DNA of 45,621 nucleotides from Fibrobacter sp. (lineage in GTDB: Bacteria > Fibrobacterota > Fibrobacteria > Fibrobacterales > Fibrobacteraceae): NCBI RefSeq assembly GCF_017551775.1, contig NZ_JAFZKX010000113.1, positions 1-45,621 on the forward strand. The letters are read 5' to 3'. Every line of letters starts with the position of its first letter. Within the stretch, counting starts at the first letter, position 1. The notes beneath the pieces were generated by a model, which was not told the origin of the DNA, made no database searches, and saw only the letters and a list, made by a program, of their open reading frames with translations. Shown here one piece after another: positions 33,825 through 42,398 of this stretch. The translations under genes were made by a program, and so were the position numbers.

Positions 33825-35117
33825 CTAGAAGGAGTAGGTCGCAGAAATTCTCGAGAAGATGCGGCCTTCACCCTGGAACGGGTTCCTGAAGAGGAGGTCT
33901 TCGGCCACAGTCACGTCGATCTTCAGCTTTTCTTCGATGTTGATGCCGAAGCCGAAGCCCACGTGGTCGTCGGCAGTGCCGTTGGCGAGCGGGTTCGTGC
34001 TGAAGAAGTTGCCGTCTTCCGAGCAAATGCCGCGGCGGCCCTTGTTGTCTTCATGCTGGTCGCAGTCCGTGTAGAGGATGGACTTCTGGCCACCCACGCG
34101 GATAACGAACCAATCGTACCAAATGTTGCGTTCGATACCGAAGCTGATCATGCCGCCGATGTCGCGACGCTTGTCCCAAGCCGGATCTTCGACGTCCATG
34201 GAGTTATAGACCGTCTCGCCAGTCTTGTAGTTCACGGTCCAGTCATGAGCCTTCATCTGGTCCCAGATGAAGTCGGCACCGAGCCAGAAGAAGCCGCGAT
34301 CGAGAGCGACGTTGATGCCCACACCGACCTGGGCGTGCTTGTTGTTGATGCCCGGAGCTTCGATGAACTTTGCGGAAACCGCGGGTACCAGTTCGCCGTC
34401 AATCGCTTCGAGGGTGAAGAACGCACGGGACTTCGCGAGGAAGCTGAAATCGCCATCGTCGAAGAAGTGCTTGTGGTCCGGACCGAACTGGATACGGGCG
34501 AGCGCGAAGGAGAACTCGAAGTCGATATTGCTGCCGAACTGCAAGTTCAAGCCGGCGTCTGCCTGCACGATAGAAGCGTAAGCGTTCGGGTCAACCTGAT
34601 AAGTGCCGCTTTCCGTCTTGTCGCCGCCGTCCTGGTGGGCGATGTAGATGTGCAAGCCCCAAGCGTCGCCGTTAGAAAGCGTACCGCCGAGGAAGCCGTC
34701 GAAGTTCGTCACGGTCTCGGGCACCTTGGATGTGTCGCGCACGTTCTCGCCAATGACCTTCGTGGGCAAGTAGCGGAAAAGTTCGGAGTTGATGCGGCCG
34801 AAAAGACCACCGATGGAGATACGCGGATCAGGATTGTTCTCGTCACCGAGGGAGATGGAGAAGATACCACCAAAGTTCGGGTACATCGGATCCTGGTTCT
34901 TGCCCGTTTCGACATTCTGCGTGTACGGACCGAATTCGCCGATGAGGTAGTTCGGATAAAGGTTGATGTTTGCTGCGTTATCAAAAATGCTCACATCATC
35001 CATGATGTATGTGGTATTTTTGCCCATGGATTCGATACGGGCGAAGGTAGCAAAAGCAGAACCCACCCCGAGAACTCCAAAAGCAGTGCCGACGGCAATA
35101 GCTGATCTCAACTTCAT
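33825..35117 (-). CDS. Outer-membrane beta-barrel protein (430 aa)
   Basis: A signal peptide (MKLRSAIAVGTAFGVLGVGSAFA) is followed by alternating hydrophobic/polar strands with Gly and aromatic residues and a C-terminal ATYSF, the usual BAM recognition end. I recognise no substrate motif; it could be a porin. The ATG at 35117 has AGGAG 9 nt upstream. It forms its own unit with promoter and terminator, which suggests high expression. Confidence 0.85.
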   Translation of the reverse strand: MKLRSAIAVGTAFGVLGVGSAFATFARIESMGKNTTYIMDDVSIFDNAANINLYPNYLIGEFGPYTQNVETGKNQDPMYPNFGGIFSISLGDENNPDPRISIGGLFGRINSELFRYLPTKVIGENVRDTSKVPETVTNFDGFLGGTLSNGDAWGLHIYIAHQDGGDKTESGTYQVDPNAYASIVQADAGLNLQFGSNIDFEFSFALARIQFGPDHKHFFDDGDFSFLAKSRAFFTLEAIDGELVPAVSAKFIEAPGINNKHAQVGVGINVALDRGFFWLGADFIWDQMKAHDWTVNYKTGETVYNSMDVEDPAWDKRRDIGGMISFGIERNIWYDWFVIRVGGQKSILYTDCDQHEDNKGRRGICSEDGNFFSTNPLANGTADDHVGFGFGINIEEKLKIDVTVAEDLLFRNPFQGEGRIFSRISATYSF

Positions 35118-35146
35118 TTGAGGACTCCTATAAGAAATTCTGTTAT

Positions 35147-35177
35147 TAAAGTTAGTTTTATAAAAGCAAAAACGCAA
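35147..35177 (-). promoter_or_regulatory. Promoter of the barrel protein gene
   Basis: On the minus strand TTGCGT (35177-35172), a 17-nt spacer and TAACTTTA (35154-35147) are found, close to the TAnnTTTG class. The leader would be about 25 nt and contain AGGAG. Confidence 0.55.
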
Positions 35178-35187
35178 GAAAAAAATG

Positions 35188-35214
35188 AAAAAAGACCATG
35201 CTTTTTAAGCATGG
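35188..35214 (-). terminator. Terminator of the ExbB-TonB-like operon
   Basis: CCATGCTT (35196-35203) pairs with AAGCATGG (35207-35214). On the minus strand TCTTTTTTCATTTTTTTC follows. It lies 26 nt past the last gene of the operon. Confidence 0.88.
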
Positions 35215-35239
35215 CCCTTTTTCAACAACAGAGTAACGA

Positions 35240-36175
35240 TTATTCAGAGAAGGTGAACGGAATCGTAACGGTCGTGTTACCGGATTTCACCTTGCTGAAC
35301 GTCCAGTTACCGACGGCGTTCTTGATCTGAGCATCAAATTCGCCGTAGCCGGTCGTGGAGGAAGCAATGGAAATACTGATAACTTCACCACCCGGAGCAA
35401 TCGTGAACTTCAGAGTAACCTTGCCCTGGAATCCCGGTTTCTTCTTCAGGAACTTGTTGTAGATGTGGCGCAGACCAGGCGTACGCTGACGCACGACCTT
35501 CATGATGTCCGCAGCGGAACGAGAACCGCCACCGGCACCCATGTCGATATCACGGGCAGACGGGGTCTTGATGTTACCCTTGGCCTTGGTAGAGATACCG
35601 CCACCGCCACCTCCGAAGAGGCCTGCGAGGCCGTCACCGATACCACCGGCACCGCCTTCTGCGTAACCTTCGTTAAAGCCACCATCGGCCTTACCGCGAC
35701 GACCACCGAGGACGGTCTTACCCGTCGTCTGAAGACCAGCCACGTCCTTGAGCACCTTGTCGATGTCCTTGGTGAACTTCTGGTTCTTCATGAGGTCGTA
35801 AGCAGCAGCACTGGCAGTCTTGGTCTGAGCAGTGAGGAGCTTCAACACACCACGAGTCTGCGGAGCGTTGGGCTGACCCTTACCGCGCGGCTTACCGCCA
35901 CCACCGGCCTTCTTACGAGGCTTCTTGGGCTCTTCTTTCTTCTTCTCTTCTTTCTTTTCTTCCTTCTTCTCGTCCATAGACATCTGGGCGGTAAGGTCCG
36001 GGCCTTCGGAAGAGTCGAAGATGACTTCATCGACGACGACTTCGTACATGGAAGCCCAGAAGGAAAGAGCGAGAGCGACAAGCACGGAACCGCCAGCGAT
36101 GGCGCCCATCTTCTTGTCAGATTCAGGCATAAGAGCCGCAACTAACGGATCTACAGGAGTATTTTTCTTAGCCAT
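35240..36175 (-). CDS. TonB/AgmX-like energy-transducing protein (311 aa)
   Basis: One membrane helix (about 24-45) is followed by a Lys/Glu-rich stretch (KKEEKKEEKKKEEPKKPRKK), a Gly-rich centre (about 155-210) and a C-terminal domain (about 225-311) with VRQRTPGLRHIYNKFL...GKVTLKFTIAPGGEVISISI...WTFSKV, the pattern of AgmX/PglI and TonB C-termini. It should reach from the inner membrane into the periplasm and carry force from the ExbB/ExbD motor encoded just upstream (gap 3 nt). In Myxococcus AgmX is part of gliding/transport machinery; whether that applies here is unknown. Confidence 0.85.
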   Translation of the reverse strand: MAKKNTPVDPLVAALMPESDKKMGAIAGGSVLVALALSFWASMYEVVVDEVIFDSSEGPDLTAQMSMDEKKEEKKEEKKKEEPKKPRKKAGGGGKPRGKGQPNAPQTRGVLKLLTAQTKTASAAAYDLMKNQKFTKDIDKVLKDVAGLQTTGKTVLGGRRGKADGGFNEGYAEGGAGGIGDGLAGLFGGGGGGISTKAKGNIKTPSARDIDMGAGGGSRSAADIMKVVRQRTPGLRHIYNKFLKKKPGFQGKVTLKFTIAPGGEVISISIASSTTGYGEFDAQIKNAVGNWTFSKVKSGNTTVTIPFTFSE

Positions 36176-36178
36176 AGA

Positions 36179-36727
36179 TTATTCCTCCCCTCCGTTCTTT
36201 TCGAGAACGGCAAAGGAAACGTTAGTATAACCGCTCATCTTCTCGTAGCCAGTTTCGCCTTCGGAAGAGGTGCAGGACGGCACGCCAGCGATACCGCAAG
36301 TAGCCATCACCTTATACATAGCGTCGTAAGGGATGCTCTTGTCGATCTGGACGACAACACTACCGGCTTCGTCGGCAGGCTGGCCCTGGCGCAAGCGCTG
36401 GTCCACTTCGGTCTTACGTTTCCCATAAAGGGTAGTGAGAACAGGCTGAACACAGAGATCTTCCTGAGCAAGCACGTCCGGAGTCGGAACGACTTTCTCA
36501 TTGTCGACCACCACGTATTCCTTATCGATCACGACCGTCAGAGAAACTTCTGTCGGCTGGACCTTGGACGTGGAGACCGGAAGGATCAGGTTTTCGGCCT
36601 GGGTCAAGAGCTGACCTTCAGCGTCCATGTTCTTGATCATGAACACCAGGATGATGGTCATCATGTCCATCATGGAGGTGATTGAGAACGGGACGTCGTC
36701 AGCGTATTTACGAGTTCTTCTAGCCAT
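36179..36727 (-). CDS. ExbD/TolR-family motor protein (182 aa)
   Basis: A short basic N-terminus and one helix with SITSMMDMMTIILVFMI. Asp21 is at the place of the proton-carrying Asp of ExbD/TolR. The periplasmic part continues with ILPVSTSKVQPTEVSLTVVIDKEYVVVDNEKV, the ExbD fold; two Cys lie near the C-terminus. It should form the proton channel with ExbB. It starts 2 nt after the other ExbD-like gene. Confidence 0.9.
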   Translation of the reverse strand: MARRTRKYADDVPFSITSMMDMMTIILVFMIKNMDAEGQLLTQAENLILPVSTSKVQPTEVSLTVVIDKEYVVVDNEKVVPTPDVLAQEDLCVQPVLTTLYGKRKTEVDQRLRQGQPADEAGSVVVQIDKSIPYDAMYKVMATCGIAGVPSCTSSEGETGYEKMSGYTNVSFAVLEKNGGEE

Positions 36728-36729
36728 GA

Positions 36730-37623
36730 TTAACCTCCCAACTTTGCAAGGTTGATCTTGCTGAAGCCCGCTTCCTTAGAACGGTCCATGAGCTGGATGA
36801 TCTTGTCGAACTGAGTATCATCGTTAGCCACGATGATAATGTTGTCGACGTCTTCCAGGTCGATGAACTGCGTATGGATTGCGATCAAATCCTTTGCGAT
36901 AAGATCGTAAGCGGAAAGCGGGTAGATAAGGTTCTTCGCTGCAACGTCCGGTTTGAGCGTACGGGCAGAGTTCGGCGTGAGCGTAGCGAGAGCCGTACCA
37001 GCAGCAGGCTTCTTCAAAGCCGGCGGCGGGGTGAGGCCCATGGCGCCTTCGCCAGGGAGAGCGAGGAAGTTGTTGTTGCCGTCAACATAGGCGCTGTCGG
37101 CGACCGGTTCTTCCGGGGTGCCCCCGTTCGAGTAGAGAGCCCAGATCACGCGACCCGGATCTTCTTCAGACTCTTTCTGGATAGCCCAGAGTTCGATAGC
37201 TTCGATTTCGTAGAGATACTTCTCTTTATCCATCTCGCTACCGTCCTTGCACTTCGGGCCATGTCCACTTTCAACTGTAGCCTTGACATCCTCAACGGCA
37301 TGAGTAATAAGCTTGGCATCGGACTTGCAGCGGAACGTCCACATTTCCTTGAAATAGACGTTCGGCTGGAAACCGCCACGCGCACCAATAACGAGGTATT
37401 CGCTAGTGATGGCGAGCGACAAGTTCAAAGCCTGCTCATCCGGCGGAGGTGTTTCATCGTTCGGGTTAATCATACTGCGTTCGGGCAGGTTAACCTGAAC
37501 AATTGCCAGCTTGGAGAAAGCAGCCATGGAGAGAAGCATAGGAATCAGAATTGTGAACAAGCCCATCGCCGGCAACAGGTCCGGTTCTTCAGGCTTTGCT
37601 GGTTTCTTGATTTCTTTTGCCAT
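36730..37623 (-). CDS. ExbD-like protein lacking the channel Asp (297 aa)
   Basis: A single helix (PAMGLFTILIPMLLSMAAF) leads into AIVQVNLPERS, which aligns with the VNLP of ExbD. The residue matching the essential Asp is Gly21. The periplasmic part is about twice the normal ExbD size and carries a 100-residue insert with Cys and a Pro/Ala-rich segment. It ends in an ExbD-like domain (VDNIIIVANDDTQFDKIIQLMDRSKEAGFSKINLAKLGG). So it is probably a structural partner of the Asp-containing ExbD in a mixed dimer. Confidence 0.85.
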   Translation of the reverse strand: MAKEIKKPAKPEEPDLLPAMGLFTILIPMLLSMAAFSKLAIVQVNLPERSMINPNDETPPPDEQALNLSLAITSEYLVIGARGGFQPNVYFKEMWTFRCKSDAKLITHAVEDVKATVESGHGPKCKDGSEMDKEKYLYEIEAIELWAIQKESEEDPGRVIWALYSNGGTPEEPVADSAYVDGNNNFLALPGEGAMGLTPPPALKKPAAGTALATLTPNSARTLKPDVAAKNLIYPLSAYDLIAKDLIAIHTQFIDLEDVDNIIIVANDDTQFDKIIQLMDRSKEAGFSKINLAKLGG

Positions 37624-37662
37624 TTTTTAAAACTCCATTTAAAGACTAAACTCTCTGAGTTA

Positions 37663-38283
37663 TTAGACGAGGGAGTTGATAATCTTGAGGCCCTTTTCTT
37701 CCATTTCCTGGATGAGGCGTTCGGAGTTCATGTTGAGGAAGCCGACGATGACCAGAAGAGGCACGGCGGAGAGAAGACCTTCAAGCGTCGTACCCATAGC
37801 GATAGCGATACCGTCGGAAAGAGCCTTGGCACGTTCAGAAGCGGGCTTGTTAGCCACGGCGTCGAAGGTGTAGATCAGACCGTAAATCGTACCCATAAGT
37901 CCGAGCAACGTGGAGATGGAGGCCATCACGGAAACAAGGCTAATGTAACGAGTCAGACGCGGAGCTTCAGTCAGGAACACGGCGTCGCAAGCAGCCTGCA
38001 TGCCTTCGCGGCCACCGGCGCGGTTAGCAACGATAGCGGACATAACGCGGGCAACCGGGAGGTTGGTAGCATTGGCGAGGCTCAGAGCCTGGTCAAACTG
38101 CTGAGAAGAGATGAGCTTACCGAAATCAGCGAGGAACTTGGCGCGGCCCTTGGAGCTCTTCACCATGATGTAGATGATACGTTCGATAGAGATGCCCAGG
38201 CCGATGATGAACACGGCAAGGATGATCCACATGAACTGCCAACCATCGGATTCGGGGCTGAAGGATTGAAGCATTTTAGCCAT
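37663..38283 (-). CDS. ExbB/TolQ/MotA-family motor protein (206 aa)
   Basis: Three membrane helices (about 17-38, 115-138, 160-183), with STLLGLMGTIYGLIYTF and AIAMGTTLEGLLSAVPLLVI, the TolQ/ExbB signature. It forms the ring around the ExbD pair and uses the proton motive force. AAAGGAGT lies upstream of the ATG. It is first gene of the four-gene motor operon; a palindromic promoter motif lies 97-114 bp upstream. The N-terminus lacks a long extension. Confidence 0.93.
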   Translation of the reverse strand: MAKMLQSFSPESDGWQFMWIILAVFIIGLGISIERIIYIMVKSSKGRAKFLADFGKLISSQQFDQALSLANATNLPVARVMSAIVANRAGGREGMQAACDAVFLTEAPRLTRYISLVSVMASISTLLGLMGTIYGLIYTFDAVANKPASERAKALSDGIAIAMGTTLEGLLSAVPLLVIVGFLNMNSERLIQEMEEKGLKIINSLV

Positions 38284-38379
38284 TTTAGAGTACTCCTTTA
38301 GAGTGTTTGTTTTTTGTGTTAGTTTTTGAAATCTTTGTTCATATTTATTTTTTTTTGAGCAATTTGGGAGGGTCTACAG

Positions 38380-38397
38380 GGTAAAATTATATTTACC
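38380..38397 (-). promoter_or_regulatory. 18-bp palindromic promoter/operator motif, copy 3
   Basis: The minus strand reads GGTAAATATAATTTTACC: perfect arms around a consensus TATAAT. It is directed at the ExbB operon and gives a predicted leader of about 95 nt. It matches copy 1 except at one base. The rest of 38284-38475 is A/T-rich leader and a terminator; no gene is seen. Confidence 0.55.
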
Positions 38398-38432
38398 GCT
38401 ATAAAAACCCCTTTAAATGCTCAAAGAATAAG

Positions 38433-38457
38433 GGGGAACCCATGAACGAGGTTCCCC
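38433..38457 (-). terminator. Terminator of the TPR protein gene
   Basis: GGGGAACC (38433-38440) pairs with GGTTCCCC (38450-38457), loop of 9. On the minus strand CTTATTCTTT follows, a broken U-tract. It separates the TPR genes from the ExbB operon promoter. Confidence 0.65.
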
Positions 38458-38475
38458 GTAAAATATTTTTTTCCG

Positions 38476-41400
38476 CTATTTCTTCTTGCCTTTCTTCTTG
38501 GCAGCCTTCTTCTTAGCCGGTGCGGCCGGTTCAGCTTCAGGTTCTGCAGCAGGTTCAGACATAGAAGGTTCGGCTTCCGTAGCAGCAGACATACCGGAGG
38601 CAAGCTGCTTCTGGAGGTCGGCGAGTTCAGCACGGAGCTTTTCGGCTTCAGCCTTGGCATCCTTGATGATTTCGCGGAACGTATTGATGCGTTCTTCCGG
38701 AGTCATGACTTCAGACTTCGAAATCTGTTCGATACGAGCCTTCGTCTTGAAGTAAGTCGGGTCAGAGAACAGCGTAGACGGGTCGAACTTTTCGATCTTC
38801 GTGGCGAGAGCCTCGTTGGCTTCGTCAAGAGCCTTCAGAGTTTCGAACAGTTTGGCAGTCCACTGGTTGTCGATGCCGTAGTGAGCGGAGGCCTTGATAC
38901 CGGTTGCGCACTGCGGGACAGCGAGTTCCTTAGCGGCATTCGACTTGTTCTGCAGTTCTTCACGGTAGGCTTCGAGGTCTTCGTGAGCGGCTTCGATAGC
39001 GTCGGCCTTCACCATCTCTTCGTAGATGTATTCCTGGACGATAGCGGCGGAGTCGGGCAGCGGTGCATTGGCGAAAGCATCGGCCACTTCGACGAACACG
39101 GCGCAACCCTGGTAGAACATTTCGATGTAGCCTTCTTCGGCCTCGATCACGTCCTTGTTGTAGAAGCCCTGGTCGCGGGCAAGGTCGATGTTCTTCTGGA
39201 AGATCGGGCGTGCCTGTTCGTAGTAGCTCGGCAGCTGCTGCACGATGGTAATACGTTCGGCAAACTTTTCTTCTTCCTTCTTAGCATTCGTTTCCTGTTC
39301 GCGAATCTTGGCGGCCATGGTCACGAAGAGCATACCCATCTTGTTGGTAGAACGGAAGGTCCACTTTTCAGATGCGTAGGCGGCAGACTTGGAGTAGTGG
39401 CCCATAGCCTTCTGGAGGATTTCCACCAAGGTCTTAATGGTCTTGGCCTTGTCCTTTTCCTTACCCTTCAAGACAATCGGGTCCATCTTGTGGAATTCGT
39501 GTTCACCCATGTAGAATGCGGCTTCGGCCGGGATGCCCGGGTCGGCGTTCTTGATCTGAAGACCGAACTTGTCGTAGTTCTTGAGGGTGGCTTCGTAGTC
39601 GGCGATAGCCTTGTCTTCTTCCTTGAGTTCCATGTAGGCACGGGCTGCACCGATGTAGGCGGCAATCAGCTTTTCCTTGTCTTCCTGGTACATCTTGAGG
39701 AAGGTGTGGTATTCCTGAGCGGCGAGGTCCCACTTCTTGGCGTTAGCATAGGCCATCGGGATGGAGAATGCAGCGTCGAGAGCGTAGGTGCTCTTCGGGT
39801 AGTCACGGACGAGGTCCTTGGAGCAGCGGATGGCTTCGTCGGTCATCTTGGCTTCGTCGTAGCTCAAGCAGGCGCTGTACAGGAAGCTCGGGGTCTTCTC
39901 GTTCTTCGGGTAGCGCTTGTAGGCGAGTTCGTAAGTAACAGCGGCGTTCTTCTTATCCGGGATGGAGTCGTAGACCGCGGCAGCGAAGCCGATAGCCTGG
40001 AAGGCCATGGAATCCTGCGGGAAGTTGTTCGTAATGAAGAGGAACGTGGTCGCAGCCATCTGCGGCTTGTTGTCCTTCTTGTAAGCAGAAGCTGCACGGA
40101 GCACACCCTTGATGGTGAGCGGAGAGCTAGAGTACTGCTTCGGGAGAATCATGAAGGTTTCAGCAGCCTTGTTGTACTGGTTCGCATTTTCAAACGCGGC
40201 AGCGGCTTCGAAGATGGCCTTGTCAGCAATCTCGACCTTCGGGTAACGCTTCACGAGAGCGAGGTAGGCGTTGGCGCCCTTCTCGTACTGGCCATCCTTA
40301 ACGGACTTTTCAGCCATCTGGTAAAGCACGAAGGCGATAGCCTTTTCGGTTTCCTTGGCCATGGAGTCGTTCTTGGTGGCCTTCACCTGCGTGTACTGCT
40401 TCAACAGCCATTCGAATTCGCCGAGAGCTTCATCGAGCTGGTTGGATTCGAGGAGAGACTTAGCAAGCATCTGGCTGATGAGCAAGATGTACTGGTGGTT
40501 CGGATACTTCTTGCGGAGTTCACGCAACACGGTAACCGCGGTGGAGAACTGCTTGGCATTGTAATGAACGAGGGCAGCGTTGTAAGAGAGTTCCGCGGCT
40601 TCCTTGTTCTGACCGAACTTCTGCATGTACTTGTCCACCTGAGCGAAGTAGGCCTTCGTTTCGGGGAGGCTGTAAGCCTTGATAGTATCGCCGTTAGCCT
40701 TGGTCTTCAAAGCAGTTTCGCGGGCCTGGTCCATCATGAGCACGGCGTTGTAGGCAGCTTCTTCCTTCTTCAGGAGGGCAGCGGAGCCGAGGGCGCGGCG
40801 GCCATAACGGGTGGTATCGGTATCCACAATCCAGTTGAACATCTTGGCGGCGTTCGCATGCTGACCCATTTCCTGGTATGCGGCAGCGAGGTCGATATGC
40901 ACGGTGTATTCATCCCAAGTCGGCTCGTTCTTGTAACGGGTCAAGAATGCTTCGTAAGCCTTGATAGCTTCGGCGTAGCGCTTCTTACCGCCCTCGATAT
41001 CACCTTCCTTGGTGATCTTAGCGGCCTGCTGGTGATGGTAGTGCGGAATTTCGAGCATAGCGCCACGGATGGCCTTGTCGGCGTTCGCGACGGATTCTTT
41101 ATACTTGGTGTTCTTCTTGCGCCAAGAGGAGTTCTTGTCGTAGCGCTTCACCACAACGTAGCGGTACTGCTGGGCTTCGTCGAACTTCTGCTGCACGAGC
41201 AAGATTTCAATCATAGCGATATCAGCAAGCGGAGCGTCGATGTAGTCCGGGTTGATCTGCATCAAGCGCTTGAAGGACTGGACGGCTTCTTCGTTACGGT
41301 CGTGGTCCTTGTTCTTCATACCAATGCGGTAGTACACGGAATCCTTGAACGGAACCTTCTTGTCCTTCAAGAAAGCTTCAGCTTCGGCGACACCACCACC

Positions 41401-42318
41401 TTCCAAGTCAGAGAAGGAGGCCGCCATGAAGTCCATAGCTTCAGCGCGCAAGTCGTTAGGATATTTACCCTTGTCGGCGCCGATGATATATTCGTAGTAC
41501 TTGTAAGCAGCTGTTTCGTATTCAGCGATGTTGTAGTAAGATTCCGCCAAGTGGTACATGGCGAGAGCCGCTTCCTTACCCGTGAGGTTCTCGAAGCCGG
41601 TCACCTTCTTGTAGGCGCCGATAGCGTCGCGGAACTTGCGGTTCATGAAGTGGTATTCAGCGATACGGAGCCATGCCTTCGGCACGAGACCGTCGTTCGG
41701 GAAGTTCTTGACGAGGCGATCGCGGAGCTTGAATGCCTTTTCGTCTTCGCCACTAGCTTCCTGCACGGCAGCGGCCTGGTAGAGCACCGCCGGAATCTTC
41801 GGAGCCTTCGGGTACTTGTCGATGTACTCGAGGAAGTAGCCCAAGGACTTCTGGTGGTCAGCCTTGGGGTACTGGCCGATATTGGCACACTTGGCCGGCT
41901 TGTTGTCGCGGTCGGCACACCAAGCCACATCTTCTTCGTACTGTCCCTGGATGTCCAAGAAGCGCTTTTCTTCGAGCATGAACTGGTAGTGACCCAGCTG
42001 CTGGAGAGCACCGGCACAACGGTCGGACTTCTTGCCCTTACAGGTTTCACCCTTAGCGAGTTTTTCCCACTGTTCGATGGCCTTCACCATGCCATCTTCG
42101 TTGAGGCCGCCAGAGCGGCAAGCTTGTTCGGCCTGGTTCTTGAGGACCTTCGCCTGACCCATGCACTGCTTTCTCTGTTCAGAGTCCTTCGGCATGGCTT
42201 TGCACTTTGCGGCCAGTTTCTTGACTTCAGCCGTCTTGTCCTTACAAGGATCAGAGGCAGCAAAGGAAGCTCCAACAAGAGAGCAAACAACTGCACCAAT
42301 AAGCCAGAAATTTTTCAT
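38476..42318 (-). CDS. Large periplasmic TPR protein (1280 aa)
   Basis: A signal peptide (MKNFWLIGAVVCSLVGASFAA) is followed by a Cys-rich part (about 22-120) and then at least a dozen TPR-like helical repeats (for example SLGYFLEYIDKYPKAPKIP, AIGAYKKVTG, ALGEFEWLLKQY) to about residue 1000. A helical part and an Ala/Glu/Pro stretch follow, ending in the Lys tail KKKAAKKKGKKK. TPR proteins of this kind scaffold complexes; it may bridge periplasmic and outer-membrane parts. ATG at 42318 is chosen over a GTG 15 nt upstream, because the signal peptide then starts normally; the SD is weak for both. Confidence 0.88.
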   Translation of the reverse strand: MKNFWLIGAVVCSLVGASFAASDPCKDKTAEVKKLAAKCKAMPKDSEQRKQCMGQAKVLKNQAEQACRSGGLNEDGMVKAIEQWEKLAKGETCKGKKSDRCAGALQQLGHYQFMLEEKRFLDIQGQYEEDVAWCADRDNKPAKCANIGQYPKADHQKSLGYFLEYIDKYPKAPKIPAVLYQAAAVQEASGEDEKAFKLRDRLVKNFPNDGLVPKAWLRIAEYHFMNRKFRDAIGAYKKVTGFENLTGKEAALAMYHLAESYYNIAEYETAAYKYYEYIIGADKGKYPNDLRAEAMDFMAASFSDLEGGGVAEAEAFLKDKKVPFKDSVYYRIGMKNKDHDRNEEAVQSFKRLMQINPDYIDAPLADIAMIEILLVQQKFDEAQQYRYVVVKRYDKNSSWRKKNTKYKESVANADKAIRGAMLEIPHYHHQQAAKITKEGDIEGGKKRYAEAIKAYEAFLTRYKNEPTWDEYTVHIDLAAAYQEMGQHANAAKMFNWIVDTDTTRYGRRALGSAALLKKEEAAYNAVLMMDQARETALKTKANGDTIKAYSLPETKAYFAQVDKYMQKFGQNKEAAELSYNAALVHYNAKQFSTAVTVLRELRKKYPNHQYILLISQMLAKSLLESNQLDEALGEFEWLLKQYTQVKATKNDSMAKETEKAIAFVLYQMAEKSVKDGQYEKGANAYLALVKRYPKVEIADKAIFEAAAAFENANQYNKAAETFMILPKQYSSSPLTIKGVLRAASAYKKDNKPQMAATTFLFITNNFPQDSMAFQAIGFAAAVYDSIPDKKNAAVTYELAYKRYPKNEKTPSFLYSACLSYDEAKMTDEAIRCSKDLVRDYPKSTYALDAAFSIPMAYANAKKWDLAAQEYHTFLKMYQEDKEKLIAAYIGAARAYMELKEEDKAIADYEATLKNYDKFGLQIKNADPGIPAEAAFYMGEHEFHKMDPIVLKGKEKDKAKTIKTLVEILQKAMGHYSKSAAYASEKWTFRSTNKMGMLFVTMAAKIREQETNAKKEEEKFAERITIVQQLPSYYEQARPIFQKNIDLARDQGFYNKDVIEAEEGYIEMFYQGCAVFVEVADAFANAPLPDSAAIVQEYIYEEMVKADAIEAAHEDLEAYREELQNKSNAAKELAVPQCATGIKASAHYGIDNQWTAKLFETLKALDEANEALATKIEKFDPSTLFSDPTYFKTKARIEQISKSEVMTPEERINTFREIIKDAKAEAEKLRAELADLQKQLASGMSAATEAEPSMSEPAAEPEAEPAAPAKKKAAKKKGKKK

Positions 42319-42353
42319 CGTTCTCTTTTCCACCTATTTTTTTTATCGACAAA

Positions 42354-42379
42354 GACCCAAAATCCTAGGATTTCGGGTC
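42354..42379 (-). terminator. Intercistronic hairpin between the two TPR genes
   Basis: GACCC-AAATCC and GGATTT-GGGTC (42354-42379) pair with one internal mismatch and a TA loop. On the minus strand only TTTGTCG follows, so termination would be partial. It may lower expression of the 1280-aa gene or mark an RNA end. Confidence 0.5.
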
Positions 42380-42398
42380 TCATCCTCATTTATTTTCC

